A stretch of 64,000 nt of DNA from Aromatoleum toluvorans (GTDB lineage Bacteria; Pseudomonadota; Gammaproteobacteria; Burkholderiales; Rhodocyclaceae). Made by a program: the position numbers and the translations under genes. Shown in pieces: positions 24,845 through 34,117 of this stretch. Within the stretch, counting starts at the first letter, position 1; each line of letters begins with the position of its first letter. The stretch covers positions 1 to 64,000 of the forward strand of contig NZ_WTVN01000014.1 of assembly GCF_012910905.1 (NCBI RefSeq), read 5' to 3'. The notes under the pieces were generated by a model. That model worked only from the letters and a program-made list of their open reading frames with translations. It was not told where the DNA came from and did not search any database.

Positions 24845-24872
24845 TTGACGCCGCCAAAATACGACCTATAAT
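24845..24872 (+). promoter_or_regulatory. Near-consensus sigma-70 promoter of the Gly-Cys-Gly tRNA cluster
   Basis: TTGACG (24845-24850), 16-nt spacer, TATAAT (24867-24872), a few nt before the first tRNA-Gly. GCGGTC follows, a GC-rich discriminator common at stable-RNA promoters under stringent control. Confidence 0.9.
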
Positions 24873-24883
24873 GGCGGTCTTTC

Positions 24884-24959
24884 GCGGGAATAGCTCAGTT
24901 GGTAGAGCGCAACCTTGCCAAGGTTGAGGTCGCGAGTTCGAGACTCGTTTCCCGCTCCA
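24884..24959 (+). tRNA. tRNA-Gly(GCC), copy 1
   Basis: A 76-nt cloverleaf with acceptor arm GCGGGAA/TTCCCGC, D-arm AGCTCAGTTGGTAGAGC, anticodon loop TTGCCAA (GCC), T-arm with GTTCGAG, discriminator T and encoded CCA. Identical to the copy at 25112-25187. Confidence 0.97.
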
Positions 24960-24966
24960 GATTCTC

Positions 24967-24990
24967 GGAAAGGCTCCGTAAAGCCTTTCC
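24967..24990 (+). other. Hairpin in the spacer between tRNA-Gly and tRNA-Cys
   Basis: GGAAAGGCT (24967-24975), loop CCGTAA, AGCCTTTCC (24982-24990), followed by a smaller CCGAT/ATCGG stem. No U-tract. Probably a processing structure in the polycistronic tRNA precursor. Confidence 0.4.
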
Positions 24991-25028
24991 TCCGATCGAG
25001 ACGCATCGGAAAGTCAGTCCAGACAAGT

Positions 25029-25102
25029 GGCGCGATAGCAAAGCGGTTATGCACCGGATTGCAAATCCGTGTAGGTCGGTTCGACTCCGGCTCGCGCCTC
25101 CA
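25029..25102 (+). tRNA. tRNA-Cys(GCA)
   Basis: A 74-nt cloverleaf with acceptor GGCGCGA/TCGCGCC, anticodon loop TTGCAAA (GCA), T-loop GTTCGACTC, discriminator T and encoded CCA. Lies between the two tRNA-Gly genes. Confidence 0.96.
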
Positions 25103-25111
25103 GAAGTACAC

Positions 25112-25187
25112 GCGGGAATAGCTCAGTTGGTAGAGCGCAACCTTGCCAAGGTTGAGGTCGCGAGTTCGAGACTCGTTTCCCGCTCCA
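25112..25187 (+). tRNA. tRNA-Gly(GCC), copy 2
   Basis: 76 nt, identical to the tRNA-Gly at 24884-24959, including the encoded CCA. Last tRNA of the cluster, 9 nt before the intrinsic terminator. Confidence 0.97.
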
Positions 25188-25196
25188 GCATTTGAC

Positions 25197-25228
25197 AAAG
25201 GGAAGGTGCGGATGCACCTTCCCTTTTT
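25197..25228 (+). terminator. Intrinsic terminator of the tRNA cluster
   Basis: A 13-bp stem AAAGGGAAGGTGC/GCACCTTCCCTTT with loop GGAT, running into TTTTT. It sits 9 nt after the second tRNA-Gly. Confidence 0.9.
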
Positions 25229-25248
25229 GTCTTTGCAGAGTACCCGCC

Positions 25249-26466
25249 ATGCCCCGCGTCCGTCACCCCGATTTTTCCGATCCGGGAAGGATCGCTCTCC
25301 CGCAGCACGCCGTGCTCCCGGATTACCGTGACGGCGGCCTGTTCGCCCTGATCCGACAAATCCGCGACTATCTTGACGGCCGACCGTGGCAGCCGCCCGG
25401 GGCGCCCGCCACCGCCTCTCGTGTCGATACAGCCCCGCGCAAGCTTGTCTTCATCCTGATAGACGGCCTGGGCGACATGTTCCTGCAGCGCACCGGCACA
25501 AACGGCGCACTGCTCGCACACCGCACCGGCCGGCTCACCTCGGTGTTCCCGAGCACCACCGCGAGCGCCGTCACGACGACGATGACCGGCCTCGCACCAG
25601 CCCGCCACGGATTGACCGGGTGGTTCATCCGCGACCGACGCTTCGGCGGCGTCATCGCGCCGCTGCCGACCATGCGCCGTGATCGCTCCCCGCTCAGGAC
25701 ACCCCTCGCCCTGCCCCGCCTGTTTTCCTACCGCACGCTCTTCCAGCGACGCAAACACCCGTCGGTCTTCATCTCGCCCCGCGATCTCGCGTTTTCGCCT
25801 TACTCGTCCCGTCACAGCCGCGGCGCCGAAACGGTCGCGTACAAGGGCCTGCAAGGGATGATCGACGCCATCGTCGGGACGATCGCCGCGAGCGGGACCG
25901 GGCGGATGCTGGTGCACGCCTACTATCCGACTTTCGACGGCCTCAGCCACGCCTACGGCTGCAATTCCAACGAAGTCGTCACGCACTTCGGGCGCATCGA
26001 TGCTGCGTTCAACCAGCTCATCGACCGGCTCCAGGGCAGCAATACGGATATCGTCCTGACCGCCGACCACGGTTTCATCGACTCGCCTCCCGAATGCGCG
26101 ATGGACCTCGACACGCTGCCCGGTTTGCACGGCATGCTCGCGGCACCATTGTTCGGCGAGCGGCGCGCGACCTTCTGCGCCGTGCGCCAGGGCGCCGATC
26201 GGGACTTCGAGCAGATGGCGCGTGAATGCCTGGCAGGCAAGGCCACCGTGTCGCGCTCGGCCGACCTGATCGGCTTCGGCCTATTCGGCCCGGGGAGGCC
26301 GCATCCGCGGCTGCAGGAACGGGTCGGCAGCCATGCGCTGCTGATGGAGCCGGGCTGGACGCTACGCGACCACGTCGCGGGCGAGCAGGAACACGCGATG
26401 ATCGGTGTTCACGGCGGGCTCTCCGCCGACGAAATGTGGATTCCCCTGGTCGAGGCGCACTGCTGA
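25249..26466 (+). CDS. Alkaline phosphatase/type I phosphodiesterase superfamily protein
   Basis: A 405-aa cytoplasmic protein of the nucleotide pyrophosphatase/phosphodiesterase branch of the alkaline phosphatase superfamily. It has the first metal Asp in FILIDGLGDMF, the nucleophile Thr region SVFPSTTASAVTTTMTGL, the HAYYPTFDGLSHAYG segment, the metal motif TADHGF (Asp-His), and a late His (MIGVHGG). These give the two-metal active site, so hydrolysis of a phosphodiester or phosphate ester is likely; the substrate is unknown. There is no signal peptide. The start at 25249 is the first ATG after the tRNA terminator. It has no operon partner: DUF1178 converges on it from the right. Confidence 0.75.
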   Translation: MPRVRHPDFSDPGRIALPQHAVLPDYRDGGLFALIRQIRDYLDGRPWQPPGAPATASRVDTAPRKLVFILIDGLGDMFLQRTGTNGALLAHRTGRLTSVFPSTTASAVTTTMTGLAPARHGLTGWFIRDRRFGGVIAPLPTMRRDRSPLRTPLALPRLFSYRTLFQRRKHPSVFISPRDLAFSPYSSRHSRGAETVAYKGLQGMIDAIVGTIAASGTGRMLVHAYYPTFDGLSHAYGCNSNEVVTHFGRIDAAFNQLIDRLQGSNTDIVLTADHGFIDSPPECAMDLDTLPGLHGMLAAPLFGERRATFCAVRQGADRDFEQMARECLAGKATVSRSADLIGFGLFGPGRPHPRLQERVGSHALLMEPGWTLRDHVAGEQEHAMIGVHGGLSADEMWIPLVEAHC

Positions 26467-26486
26467 ATCGCTGCCGGCACCCCGGC

Positions 26487-26942
26487 TCAGTGCAGATCCT
26501 CGTCCGCCGGCAACGGCAGCACGGCAATGCCCTCGTCGAGCAATTCGCCGACATCGTCGCGCGTCGCACGGCCACGGATATTGCGCGCCTGGCTCTCGCC
26601 GTGATGAATGCGGCGCGCCTCGTCGGCAAAACGGTCGCCCACATCCTCGGATTCGCGCCCCAGGCGACGGAGCATCGCCATGGCGGCCGCCACGACATCC
26701 GGCTCGGCCGCAACCGGAGCGGGCCGGCTCATCGCGGGCTGAGTCGGCGCCACCCGATCGCGCACCGGCGCCGAGGCGCCGGTGTTCACGTAGGGCGCGG
26801 AGGGGCGGCGCGAGATGGTCGTCGACCCGCACACCGGACAGGAGACCAGTCCCCGCTCGCGCTGGTCCTCGAAAGCTGTGGACGAAGCGAACCACCCCTC
26901 GAAGAGGTGCTCATGCTCGCAGCTGAGGTCGAGAACGATCAC
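26487..26942 (-). CDS. DUF1178 family protein
   Basis: A 151-aa conserved proteobacterial protein of unknown function. The N terminus IVLDLSCEHEHLFEGWFAS and the CPVCGST pair at about 35-41 give an arrangement of Cys and His suggesting a small zinc ribbon (C8, H10/H12, C36, C39). A long helical C-terminal half follows, with the family segment FADEARRIHHGE. The start is the GTG at 26942, where the family sequence begins; CGGAAG is upstream. It lies 51 nt downstream of tRNA-Leu on the same strand and may share a transcript with pgsA and the tRNA. Converges with the phosphodiesterase gene, 20 nt apart. Confidence 0.8.
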   Translation of the reverse strand: MIVLDLSCEHEHLFEGWFASSTAFEDQRERGLVSCPVCGSTTISRRPSAPYVNTGASAPVRDRVAPTQPAMSRPAPVAAEPDVVAAAMAMLRRLGRESEDVGDRFADEARRIHHGESQARNIRGRATRDDVGELLDEGIAVLPLPADEDLH

Positions 26943-26993
26943 GTGAACTTCCGGAGTCGGACAAATGTGAGACGGACACGTGCCGACGCGTTG

Positions 26994-27077
26994 TGGTGCC
27001 GGGAACGGGACTCGAACCCGTACGCCAAGGGCCGCAGATTTTAAGTCTGCTGTGTCTACCGATTTCACCATCCCGGC
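26994..27077 (-). tRNA. tRNA-Leu(UAA)
   Basis: An 84-nt class II tRNA on the minus strand: acceptor GCCGGGA/TCCCGGC, anticodon loop CTTAAAA (UAA), short variable arm, T-loop GTTCGAGTC and encoded ACCA end. It lies between pgsA and the DUF1178 gene in the same orientation with no terminator visible on either side, so it is probably excised from a longer transcript. Confidence 0.93.
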
Positions 27078-27136
27078 CCGCGAGGGCTGGGCATTCTACC
27101 GTGCGCCGCCGCCCCTGCCCAGCATCGGCGGACACA

Positions 27137-27712
27137 CTATTTGTTCCCTTCGTTCGCCAGATGGGGCATTGCACGATGCAGGTAGTACCCCATCGACCAC
27201 AGGGTCAAGGCCGCCGCCACATAGATCAGCACCTCGCCAACCACCCTGACGTTCAGGTGCAGCAAGGGTGCGTCGTACAGCAGGAGCGGGATCGCGGTCA
27301 TCTGCGCCGCAGTCTTCAGCTTGCCGACGAAGGCGACGGCGACGCCTGCGGACGCCCCGATGCGGGCCATCCACTCCCGCAGCGCGGAGATCGTGATCTC
27401 GCGCCCGATGATGACGACGGCGATCACTGAATCCACGCGCGCCAGCTGGACGAGCAGGATCAGCGCCGCCGCCACCATCAGCTTGTCGGCGACAGGATCG
27501 AGAAAGGCGCCGAAAGCGGAGGTCTGGTTCAGCGCGCGCGCCAGATAACCGTCGAACCAGTCGGTGACTGCCGCGACGATGAAGATCAGTGTCGCGGCGA
27601 GGTTCTTTTCCTGCAGATCAGCCCACCTTTCCGGAAGGTAAAAGACGCCGACAAAGAGCGGTATCAGCGCGATGCGCGCCCAGGTCAGCGAGTTCGGAAT
27701 GTTGATCTGCAT
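27137..27712 (-). CDS. pgsA: CDP-diacylglycerol--glycerol-3-phosphate 3-phosphatidyltransferase
   Basis: Inner-membrane enzyme that commits CDP-diacylglycerol to phosphatidylglycerol synthesis. The 191-aa protein has the CDP-alcohol phosphatidyltransferase motif D-G-x2-A-R-x8-G-x3-D-x3-D (DGYLARALNQTSAFGAFLDP, then VADK). About five hydrophobic segments are visible. It starts MQINIPNSLTWARI at 27712, a standard opening. It is 32 nt downstream of uvrC, a pairing conserved in many Proteobacteria, and is followed by tRNA-Leu. Confidence 0.94.
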   Translation of the reverse strand: MQINIPNSLTWARIALIPLFVGVFYLPERWADLQEKNLAATLIFIVAAVTDWFDGYLARALNQTSAFGAFLDPVADKLMVAAALILLVQLARVDSVIAVVIIGREITISALREWMARIGASAGVAVAFVGKLKTAAQMTAIPLLLYDAPLLHLNVRVVGEVLIYVAAALTLWSMGYYLHRAMPHLANEGNK

Positions 27713-27744
27713 CGAGAAAATGAAAGAAATGCGACAACTGCATG

Positions 27745-29556
27745 TCAATGCAGGGCATTGTATATCGCTTCGGCGAGCTTTCGGCTCACGCCATCGACGC
27801 GGCATAGATCCTCGACCGTCGCGGCGCGCACGCCGTCGAGTCCGCCGAAGGTCGCGAGCAGGTTGCGGCGGCGGGTCGCACCGACGCCCGGGATGTCTTC
27901 CAGCCGCGACCCGATGCGTGCCTTGGCCCGGCGCGCGCGGTGGCCGGTGATCGCGAAACGGTGTGCCTCGTCGCGGATTTCCTGGATCAGGTGCAGGGCC
28001 GGATGATCCGATGCGAGATTCAGCGGCGTCCGCCCGTCGGGGAAGATCAGCGTCTCGAGGCCCGGCTTGCGCTCCTCGCCCTTCGCGACACCGACCATCG
28101 CGATGGACTCCAGTCCGACCTCGGTCAGCACCGCCAGGGCCGAACTGACCTGCCCCTTGCCGCCGTCGATCAGGATCAGGTCCGGACACAGCCCTTCGCC
28201 GGCCGCGACCTTGCCGTAGCGGCGCTCGAGCACCTGCCGCATCGCCGCGAAGTCGTCGCCGCCGGTGATGCCCGCGATGTTGTAACGGCGGTACTCCGAA
28301 TTCTTCATCGCGCCATCGACGCACACGACGCACGAGGCGACCGTCGCCTCGCCCATCGTGTGGCTGATGTCGAAGCATTCGATGCGCCGGGGCGCCTCGG
28401 GCAGATTTAGCGCGTCGCGCAGCGCCTCCAGGCGCGCCTCGCTGCGCCCGGTGTCGCGCGCGCGGGCGAGGATCGCGAGCCGTGCGTTGTTCTCCGCCAT
28501 CTCCATCCACGCCTTTTCCGCCGCATTGCGCGGCACGACCAGCCCGCCCGGCTTGTCGCTGATCTCGGTCATCAAGGCCTTCACCGGTTCCAGCGGAACG
28601 TTGAGCAGCACCCGCGCCGGCATGCCGTGGTCCCGATAGTGCTGCTCGACAAAGGCGAGGGCACCGTCGAGCGCACCGCAGCCCGCTGCCGCACTCGGAA
28701 ACTGGGGGCGATCGCCGAGATGCCGTCCGCCGCGCACCATCGCGATATTCACGCAGGTCAGCCCCCCCTCCTCGACCGCAGCGATGATATCGACATCCTC
28801 GTCCTTGCGGCTATCGACATATTGGCGCTGCAGCACTGCCTGCAGCACGCGCACCTGATCGCGGATCGCGGCCGCCTCCTCGAACGCGAGGCGCTCGGCG
28901 GCGGCATGCATGCGCACGGTCAGGTCGTCGATGACTTCGGAGGCGCGCCCGTCGAGGAAGCGTGCCGCGAGCTTCACGTCGGCGGCGTAGTCGTCACTGT
29001 CGATCAGGCCCACGCACGGCGCGGTGCAGCGCTTGATCTGATGCAGCAGGCAGGGACGCGAGCGGTTCTGGAAGACCGAGTTCTCGCAGGTGCGCAGCTG
29101 GAAGGTCTTCTGCAGCAGGTGGATGCTTTCGCGCACGGCCCAGGCGTTGGGAAACGGCCCGAAGTAGCGCGCGCCTTTCGTGAACGCACCGCGATGGTAG
29201 GCGAGGCGCGGGAACCCGTCGGCGGACAGTTCGATGTAAGGGTAGGACTTGTCGTCGCGAAACAGGATGTTGTAGCGCGGCGCGAGGCTCTTGATGAGGT
29301 TGTTCTCGAGGATCAGTGCCTCGGCCTCGGAGCGCGTCGCTGTCACGTCGACGCGCTGGATCTGCGCCACCATCATCGCGATGCGCGGGCTGGGCTGCGT
29401 GCGCTGGAAATAGCTCGACACCCGCCGCTTGAGATTCTTGGCCTTGCCGACGTAGAGCACCCGCTCCTCGGCGCCGATCATGCGATAGACACCGGGCTCC
29501 TCGGGTACGGTCTTCAGGAAGGCCTTGGCGTCGAAAGGCGCCGCGGAGTCGGTCAT
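27745..29556 (-). CDS. uvrC: Excinuclease ABC subunit C
   Basis: Nuclease that makes both incisions around a lesion after UvrA/UvrB loading. The 603-aa protein has the N-terminal GIY-YIG domain ([21 protein letters not shown]), a Cys-rich segment, the UVR domain, the RNase H-like 5' nuclease domain ([30 protein letters not shown]) and C-terminal HhH motifs ([16 protein letters not shown]). All expected domains are present. It follows nagZ after 6 nt. uvrB is 27 kb away in this window. Confidence 0.96.
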   Translation of the reverse strand: MTDSAAPFDAKAFLKTVPEEPGVYRMIGAEERVLYVGKAKNLKRRVSSYFQRTQPSPRIAMMVAQIQRVDVTATRSEAEALILENNLIKSLAPRYNILFRDDKSYPYIELSADGFPRLAYHRGAFTKGARYFGPFPNAWAVRESIHLLQKTFQLRTCENSVFQNRSRPCLLHQIKRCTAPCVGLIDSDDYAADVKLAARFLDGRASEVIDDLTVRMHAAAERLAFEEAAAIRDQVRVLQAVLQRQYVDSRKDEDVDIIAAVEEGGLTCVNIAMVRGGRHLGDRPQFPSAAAGCGALDGALAFVEQHYRDHGMPARVLLNVPLEPVKALMTEISDKPGGLVVPRNAAEKAWMEMAENNARLAILARARDTGRSEARLEALRDALNLPEAPRRIECFDISHTMGEATVASCVVCVDGAMKNSEYRRYNIAGITGGDDFAAMRQVLERRYGKVAAGEGLCPDLILIDGGKGQVSSALAVLTEVGLESIAMVGVAKGEERKPGLETLIFPDGRTPLNLASDHPALHLIQEIRDEAHRFAITGHRARRAKARIGSRLEDIPGVGATRRRNLLATFGGLDGVRAATVEDLCRVDGVSRKLAEAIYNALH

Positions 29557-29562
29557 GGTGGC

Positions 29563-30630
29563 TCAGGCGGTCTCTTCCGGGATCTCCGCGACGATCCCGC
29601 GCGCCTGCTGATAGACCGGGCTCAGTTCGAGCGCGAAGGCATCCGGGAACTGCGGACGGGCACGCAAGGCCTCGATACGCGCCCGGCTTTCCGGCTGCAC
29701 GTCCGGTACCCAGCGATCCAGCAGATCCGCGGCCAGATCGGGGCGGTTGCACACCAGCACCATGTCGCAACCTGCCGCATGGGCCGCCTTCGCGCGCGCG
29801 AGGATGTCACCGGCAACCGCCGCCCCCTCCATCGTCAGGTCGTCACTGAACACCACGCCCTTGAAACCGACACGTCCGCGCAGCACGTCCTGCAGCCAGA
29901 AACGCGAGAAGCCCGCCGGATTCGGATCGACCTTCGTATAGATCACGTGCGCCGGCATCACGCCGGAGAGCTGCCGGCCGATGCGATGCCGATACGGAAC
30001 GATGTCCTCGTTCCAGATCGCGTCGAAGTCGCGCTCGTCGACGGGGATTTCCAGATGCGAGTCGGCTTCCACGAAACCATGTCCGGGAAAATGCTTGCCC
30101 ACACAGCCCATCCCCGCCTCGGCCATGCCCGCGGCCAGCGCCTGGGCAAGCGTCGCGGCGACCTGCGGATCGCGGTGGAAGGAACGGTCCCCGATCACCC
30201 GGCTGCCGCCGTAGTCGAGGTCCAGCACCGGCGCGAAGCTGAGATCGACACCGTGGGCCAGCAACTCGGCAGCAAGGACGAAGCCGACCGAGCGCGCAGC
30301 ATCGAGCGCGGCGACATGGTCCTGCGCCCACAATTGCCCCAGCCGACGCATCGACGGCAGGCGCGTGAACCCATCGGTGCGAAAACGCTGCACCCGGCCG
30401 CCTTCGTGATCGACCGCGATCACCAGCGCCGGGTCGCGCAGCGCATGAATGTCCGCGGTCAGCGCCGAGAGCTGCTCGCAGCCGGTGAAATTGCGCGCGA
30501 ACAGGATCACGCCGCCCACCAGCGGATCGCACAGGCGCTCGCGCTCCTCGTCCGTCAGGGTCGTCCCCGCGACGTCGAGCATCACCGGTCCGAGAGGCAG
30601 GCGGATCTTGTTTTCAACAGTGGAGTTCAT
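29563..30630 (-). CDS. nagZ: Beta-N-acetylhexosaminidase NagZ
   Basis: Family 3 glycoside hydrolase that removes GlcNAc from anhydromuropeptides during cytoplasmic cell-wall recycling. The 355-aa protein has no signal peptide. It shows DHEGGRVQRF, the substrate motif KHFPGHG with the Asp-His dyad loop following, and the nucleophile Asp in VFSDDLTMEGA. Start MNSTVENKIRLPLGPVMLDV. It overlaps the acpS stop by 4 nt (ATGA). The adjacent positions of nagZ and acpS are common in Betaproteobacteria. Confidence 0.95.
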   Translation of the reverse strand: MNSTVENKIRLPLGPVMLDVAGTTLTDEERERLCDPLVGGVILFARNFTGCEQLSALTADIHALRDPALVIAVDHEGGRVQRFRTDGFTRLPSMRRLGQLWAQDHVAALDAARSVGFVLAAELLAHGVDLSFAPVLDLDYGGSRVIGDRSFHRDPQVAATLAQALAAGMAEAGMGCVGKHFPGHGFVEADSHLEIPVDERDFDAIWNEDIVPYRHRIGRQLSGVMPAHVIYTKVDPNPAGFSRFWLQDVLRGRVGFKGVVFSDDLTMEGAAVAGDILARAKAAHAAGCDMVLVCNRPDLAADLLDRWVPDVQPESRARIEALRARPQFPDAFALELSPVYQQARGIVAEIPEETA

Positions 30631-31010
30631 GGTTTCTCGATCAGCGCAAACGCGACGACATAGTCGGCTTCGTCGCTCAGGCTCAGATGGGCGGTGAGGC
30701 CACGCTCCCGCATGTAGGCGGCAAGCCCGTCATCGAACAGGTAGACCGGCTTGCCGAGCTCATCGTGCCCGACCCTCACCGCGTGAAGCGTTGCCGGCAC
30801 GGCGACGCCGGTCCCCAAGGCCTTGCCGAACGCTTCCTTGGCAGCGAATCGCTTGGCAAGGAAGCGCGCCGGATCCCGGCTGGCCCCGAACCCCGCCCGC
30901 TCTCCGTCGCCTTCGGCGAGGATGCGCGCGGCGAAGCGATCGCCATGCCGCTCCAGGGCGGCCTTCAGGCGCGCAACGTGAACGATGTCCGTGCCGATTC
31001 CGTGAATCAT
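30627..31010 (-). CDS. acpS: Holo-[acyl-carrier-protein] synthase
   Basis: Attaches 4'-phosphopantetheine from CoA to the serine of AcpP, which is encoded at 45075-45314. The 127-aa trimeric-type transferase has GIGTDIVHVARL with the magnesium-binding Asp at about residue 8 and the second motif RFLAKRFAAKEAFGKALG with the Glu ligand. It lies between pdxJ (10 nt) and nagZ (4-nt overlap), in the order pdxJ-acpS typical of Proteobacteria. Confidence 0.95.
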   Translation of the reverse strand: MIHGIGTDIVHVARLKAALERHGDRFAARILAEGDGERAGFGASRDPARFLAKRFAAKEAFGKALGTGVAVPATLHAVRVGHDELGKPVYLFDDGLAAYMRERGLTAHLSLSDEADYVVAFALIEKP

Positions 31011-31020
31011 CCGGCGAAGC

Positions 31021-31776
31021 TCAGCTGCCCTGCCCGGCTGCCTCGCGCATCAGCCGTTTCATCTCCCGAACGGCCTCGCGCATGCCGGCGAACACCGCAC
31101 GGCTGACGATCGAGTGGCCGATGTGCAGTTCGCGCACGCCCGCAAGCCGCGCGATCGGCTGCACGTTGTAATAGTTCAGGGCGTGACCGGCATTGAAGCG
31201 CATCCCCAGTCCGCGGATCGCCTCCCCCGCCTCGCGGACCTTCGCGATCTCCGCGAGCACGGATGCACTCTCGGCGTCCCTTCCGGCATTGTGGAAGGCA
31301 TGTGCATAAGGCCCGGTATGGATCTCGCACACCTGCGCCCCGATCCGCGCAGCGGCCTCCACCTGTGCGATCTCGGCATCGATGAACACGCTCGTGACGA
31401 TCCCGGCGTCCGCCAGACGGCCGACCACGTCCTTCAGGCGCGACTCCTGCGCGACCACGTCGAGGCCCCCTTCGGTCGTCACTTCGTGCCGACCTTCAGG
31501 TACCAGCATCGCCATCTCGGGCTTGAGCCGACACGCGATCCCGACCATTTCGTCCGTCGCGGCCATCTCCAGGTTCAGCTTGACCTGCGTGAGCTCGCGC
31601 AAGCGGCGCACGTCCTCGTCCTGGATATGACGCCGATCCTCGCGCAGATGAACGGTAATGCCGTCCGCGCCCCCGAGGTGCGCCTCCACGGCCGCCCACA
31701 CCGGGTCCGGCTCCCAGGTACGGCGCGCCTGACGCAGCGTCGCCACATGGTCGATATTCACGCCGAGTTCGATCAC
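31021..31776 (-). CDS. pdxJ: Pyridoxine 5'-phosphate synthase
   Basis: Condenses deoxyxylulose 5-phosphate with 1-amino-acetone 3-phosphate to form pyridoxine 5'-phosphate, the source of the PLP used by several enzymes in this window. The 251-aa TIM barrel begins [19 protein letters not shown]. It has [20 protein letters not shown], the ligand segment [11 protein letters not shown] and late [10 protein letters not shown], all canonical. It overlaps recO by 4 nt. Confidence 0.96.
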   Translation of the reverse strand: MIELGVNIDHVATLRQARRTWEPDPVWAAVEAHLGGADGITVHLREDRRHIQDEDVRRLRELTQVKLNLEMAATDEMVGIACRLKPEMAMLVPEGRHEVTTEGGLDVVAQESRLKDVVGRLADAGIVTSVFIDAEIAQVEAAARIGAQVCEIHTGPYAHAFHNAGRDAESASVLAEIAKVREAGEAIRGLGMRFNAGHALNYYNVQPIARLAGVRELHIGHSIVSRAVFAGMREAVREMKRLMREAAGQGS

Positions 31777-32495
31777 AGCTCCAGCAACTCCTTAAGAACC
31801 CGGCGCGACTGCAAGGTCTGCCCGCCGAGGTAATGATTGATCAGCATCCGAAGCAGCGCCTTGCTCTGCGCCAGCGTTTCCGCGCGCGAGAAATCGTCGT
31901 GCTCCAGGTCGAGCAGGGTCTGCCCGCTCACCGACGGCAGATCGCCCGTCCCGCCGGGCATCCGCACCGGACCGCGCTCGATTATATAGACGTAGTCCTC
32001 GCCGGGCTCGACGGACTCGCCCGAGTCGCTGTCGGTATCCAGGCCGATTCCGTAGCCGAGCTCGCGCAGCAACGCGAGTTCGAATCGGCGCAGCACCGGC
32101 TCCTGGGGCTCATTGCGCGCCAGAATCGCGATCGCCCGTGCATAGGCGTCGAACAGGGCGGGATGCGGATCCTCGCGCGGCGTCAGGCGCACGAGCAATT
32201 CGTTCAGGTAATAGCCGCACATCAGCGCACGACCGGTCAGCAGCGGCTGCCCGCCGCAGCGTTCGGCGCGCACCAGCGTCTTGACCTCGCCGCCGCCGGA
32301 CCAGTCGAGCAGGAGCGGCTGAAACGCCATTATGACGCCACGCAGGGCCGACAGCGGGCGCCGCGCCCCCTTCGCGACCAGCGCGATGCGCCCGTGATCG
32401 CGCGAGAACGCCTCGACGATGAGGCTCGTCTCGCGCCAGGGATGCGTATGCAGGACGAAGCCGGGCTGCTGGTCTACGCGCTGCTTCTGGCTCAC
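31773..32495 (-). CDS. recO: DNA repair protein RecO
   Basis: Mediator of the RecF pathway that helps RecA load on SSB-coated single strands. The 240-aa protein has an N-terminal OB fold ([35 protein letters not shown]) and a helical domain with [20 protein letters not shown]. The four-Cys zinc site of some RecO proteins is not evident, as in other Proteobacteria. It is 21 nt downstream of era, and its end overlaps the pdxJ start, reproducing the conserved era-recO-pdxJ order. Confidence 0.93.
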   Translation of the reverse strand: MSQKQRVDQQPGFVLHTHPWRETSLIVEAFSRDHGRIALVAKGARRPLSALRGVIMAFQPLLLDWSGGGEVKTLVRAERCGGQPLLTGRALMCGYYLNELLVRLTPREDPHPALFDAYARAIAILARNEPQEPVLRRFELALLRELGYGIGLDTDSDSGESVEPGEDYVYIIERGPVRMPGGTGDLPSVSGQTLLDLEHDDFSRAETLAQSKALLRMLINHYLGGQTLQSRRVLKELLEL

Positions 32496-32516
32496 GGGAA
32501 CACGCGCCCGCAGGCC

Positions 32517-33443
32517 TTACTCGTAGCCCAGGCTCTTGAGCGCACGCTCGTCGTCGGCCCAGCCGCTCTTGACCTTGACCCACACCTCGAGGAAGACCTT
32601 GCCGTCGAACAGTTGCTCGAGTTCCACGCGCGCTTCCGAGGCGATGCGCTTGAGCTGCTCGCCGCCCCTGCCGATGACGATCGCCTTATGGCTGGCGCGA
32701 TCGACCACGACCGCGGCATGGATACGCCGCAGGCTTCCTTCGGTCTCGAACTTCTCCACTTCCACCGCAATGCCGTAAGGCAGTTCGTCGCCGAGCAGCC
32801 GGAACAGCTTCTCGCGCAGGAACTCCGCCGCGAGAAAGCGCTCGCTGCGGTCGGTGATCTCGTCCTCGCCGTACATCGGCGCGCCCTCGGGCAGCAGAGG
32901 CGTCACCGCCTTCAGAAGCTGCTCGACGTTGGTCCCTCTTTCGGCACTGAGCGGCACGACCTCGGTAAAGGGATGGACGTCCTTGACGCGCGCAATGAAG
33001 GGCAGCAACTGGGTCTTGTCGGCGAGCCGGTCGACCTTGTTGATCACCAGCACGACCTTCCCCTCGCGCGGTAGCACCTCGACCACCTTGCGGTCGTCCT
33101 CGCCGAAGCGACCCGCCTCGATCACGAAGAGCACGAGATCCACGTCGGCGAGCACCTGCGACACCGTGCGGTTCATCGAACGGTTGAGTGCATTGCGATG
33201 CTTGGTCTGGAAGCCCGGCGTGTCGACGAAGACGAACTGCGCCTGCGCGTTGGTCAGGATGCCGGTCACGCGGTGCCGTGTCGTCTGCGCCTTGCGCGAC
33301 ACGATGCTGATCTTCTGTCCGATCAGGCGATTCAACAGCGTCGATTTGCCGACATTGGGGCGACCGACGATGGCGACGAACCCCGTGCGGAATCCCTCGG
33401 GCGTTGCTGCCGCCCCGTTCTCGGCGTGTGCATCCAGATTCAT
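32517..33443 (-). CDS. era: GTPase Era
   Basis: Essential GTPase that binds 16S rRNA near its 3' end during 30S maturation. The 308-aa product has G1 GRPNVGKST (residues 27-35), G3 DTPGFQ, G4 NKVD and a C-terminal KH domain with [15 protein letters not shown] 33443 overlaps the rnc stop by 4 nt. A longer reading frame upstream lies inside rnc, so it was not used. The rnc-era pairing links two rRNA processing factors. Confidence 0.96.
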   Translation of the reverse strand: MNLDAHAENGAAATPEGFRTGFVAIVGRPNVGKSTLLNRLIGQKISIVSRKAQTTRHRVTGILTNAQAQFVFVDTPGFQTKHRNALNRSMNRTVSQVLADVDLVLFVIEAGRFGEDDRKVVEVLPREGKVVLVINKVDRLADKTQLLPFIARVKDVHPFTEVVPLSAERGTNVEQLLKAVTPLLPEGAPMYGEDEITDRSERFLAAEFLREKLFRLLGDELPYGIAVEVEKFETEGSLRRIHAAVVVDRASHKAIVIGRGGEQLKRIASEARVELEQLFDGKVFLEVWVKVKSGWADDERALKSLGYE

Positions 33444-34117
33444 GACTTCCTCAACTGCGCCAGCGCGTTCTCGGCCGACTGCTGCTCGGCGGCGCGACGG
33501 CTCGTGCCGCGCCCGGTGGTACGGATCTTCAGCGCGTTGACCTCGCACGTGACTTCGAATTCCTGCGCATGCGCCTCGCCATGCACTTTCACGGTCGTGT
33601 AGGTCGGCAGCGGCAGCCTGCGCCCCTGAAGGTGTTCCTGCAACGCGGTCTTCGGGTCCTTCGACGCGACCTGCGGATCGATTGCCGCAATGAGCGGGGC
33701 ATACAGGCGATCGATCACCGCCTTCGCGGCATCGAAACCGCGATCCAGGAAGACCGCCGCGAACGTGGCCTCCAGCGCATCGGCCAGGATCGATGGGCGC
33801 CGGAAACCGCCGCTCTTCAGCTCTCCTTCGCCGAGACGCAGGTATTCGCCCAGATCGAGCTCACGCGCGATCCGATGCAGGCCGTCCTGGCACACGAGCG
33901 AGGCGCGCAGGCGCGACATCTCTCCTTCGCGCAGCTCGCCGAAGCGTTCGAACAGCGCTATCGCCACCACGCAGTTCAGGATGCTGTCGCCCAGAAACTC
34001 CAGCCGCTCGTTGTTAGGCAAGCCGAAGCTGCGGTGCGTGAGTGCCTGCTCCAGCAGCGAAGGGTCGCCGAATTGATGCCCGATGAGACGCTGGAGCCGA
34101 TCCAGATTGACTATCAC
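33440..34117 (-). CDS. rnc: Ribonuclease III
   Basis: Double-strand-specific endonuclease for rRNA precursors and structured mRNAs. The 225-aa protein has the signature [10 protein letters not shown] (36-45, with catalytic Glu40 and Asp44), the second acidic pair in [15 protein letters not shown] and a C-terminal dsRNA-binding domain ([20 protein letters not shown] ... [18 protein letters not shown]). The start overlaps the DUF4845 stop by 1 nt. Confidence 0.96.
   Translation of the reverse strand: MIVNLDRLQRLIGHQFGDPSLLEQALTHRSFGLPNNERLEFLGDSILNCVVAIALFERFGELREGEMSRLRASLVCQDGLHRIARELDLGEYLRLGEGELKSGGFRRPSILADALEATFAAVFLDRGFDAAKAVIDRLYAPLIAAIDPQVASKDPKTALQEHLQGRRLPLPTYTTVKVHGEAHAQEFEVTCEVNALKIRTTGRGTSRRAAEQQSAENALAQLRKS

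Noticed and set aside
24884-26466. Integrated element at the tRNA cluster
   Set aside because: No integrase, no direct repeat of a tRNA 3' end to the right, and base composition does not change.
28627-30663. Long plus-strand frame opposite uvrC and nagZ
   Set aside because: Antisense shadow; both minus-strand genes have complete catalytic motifs.
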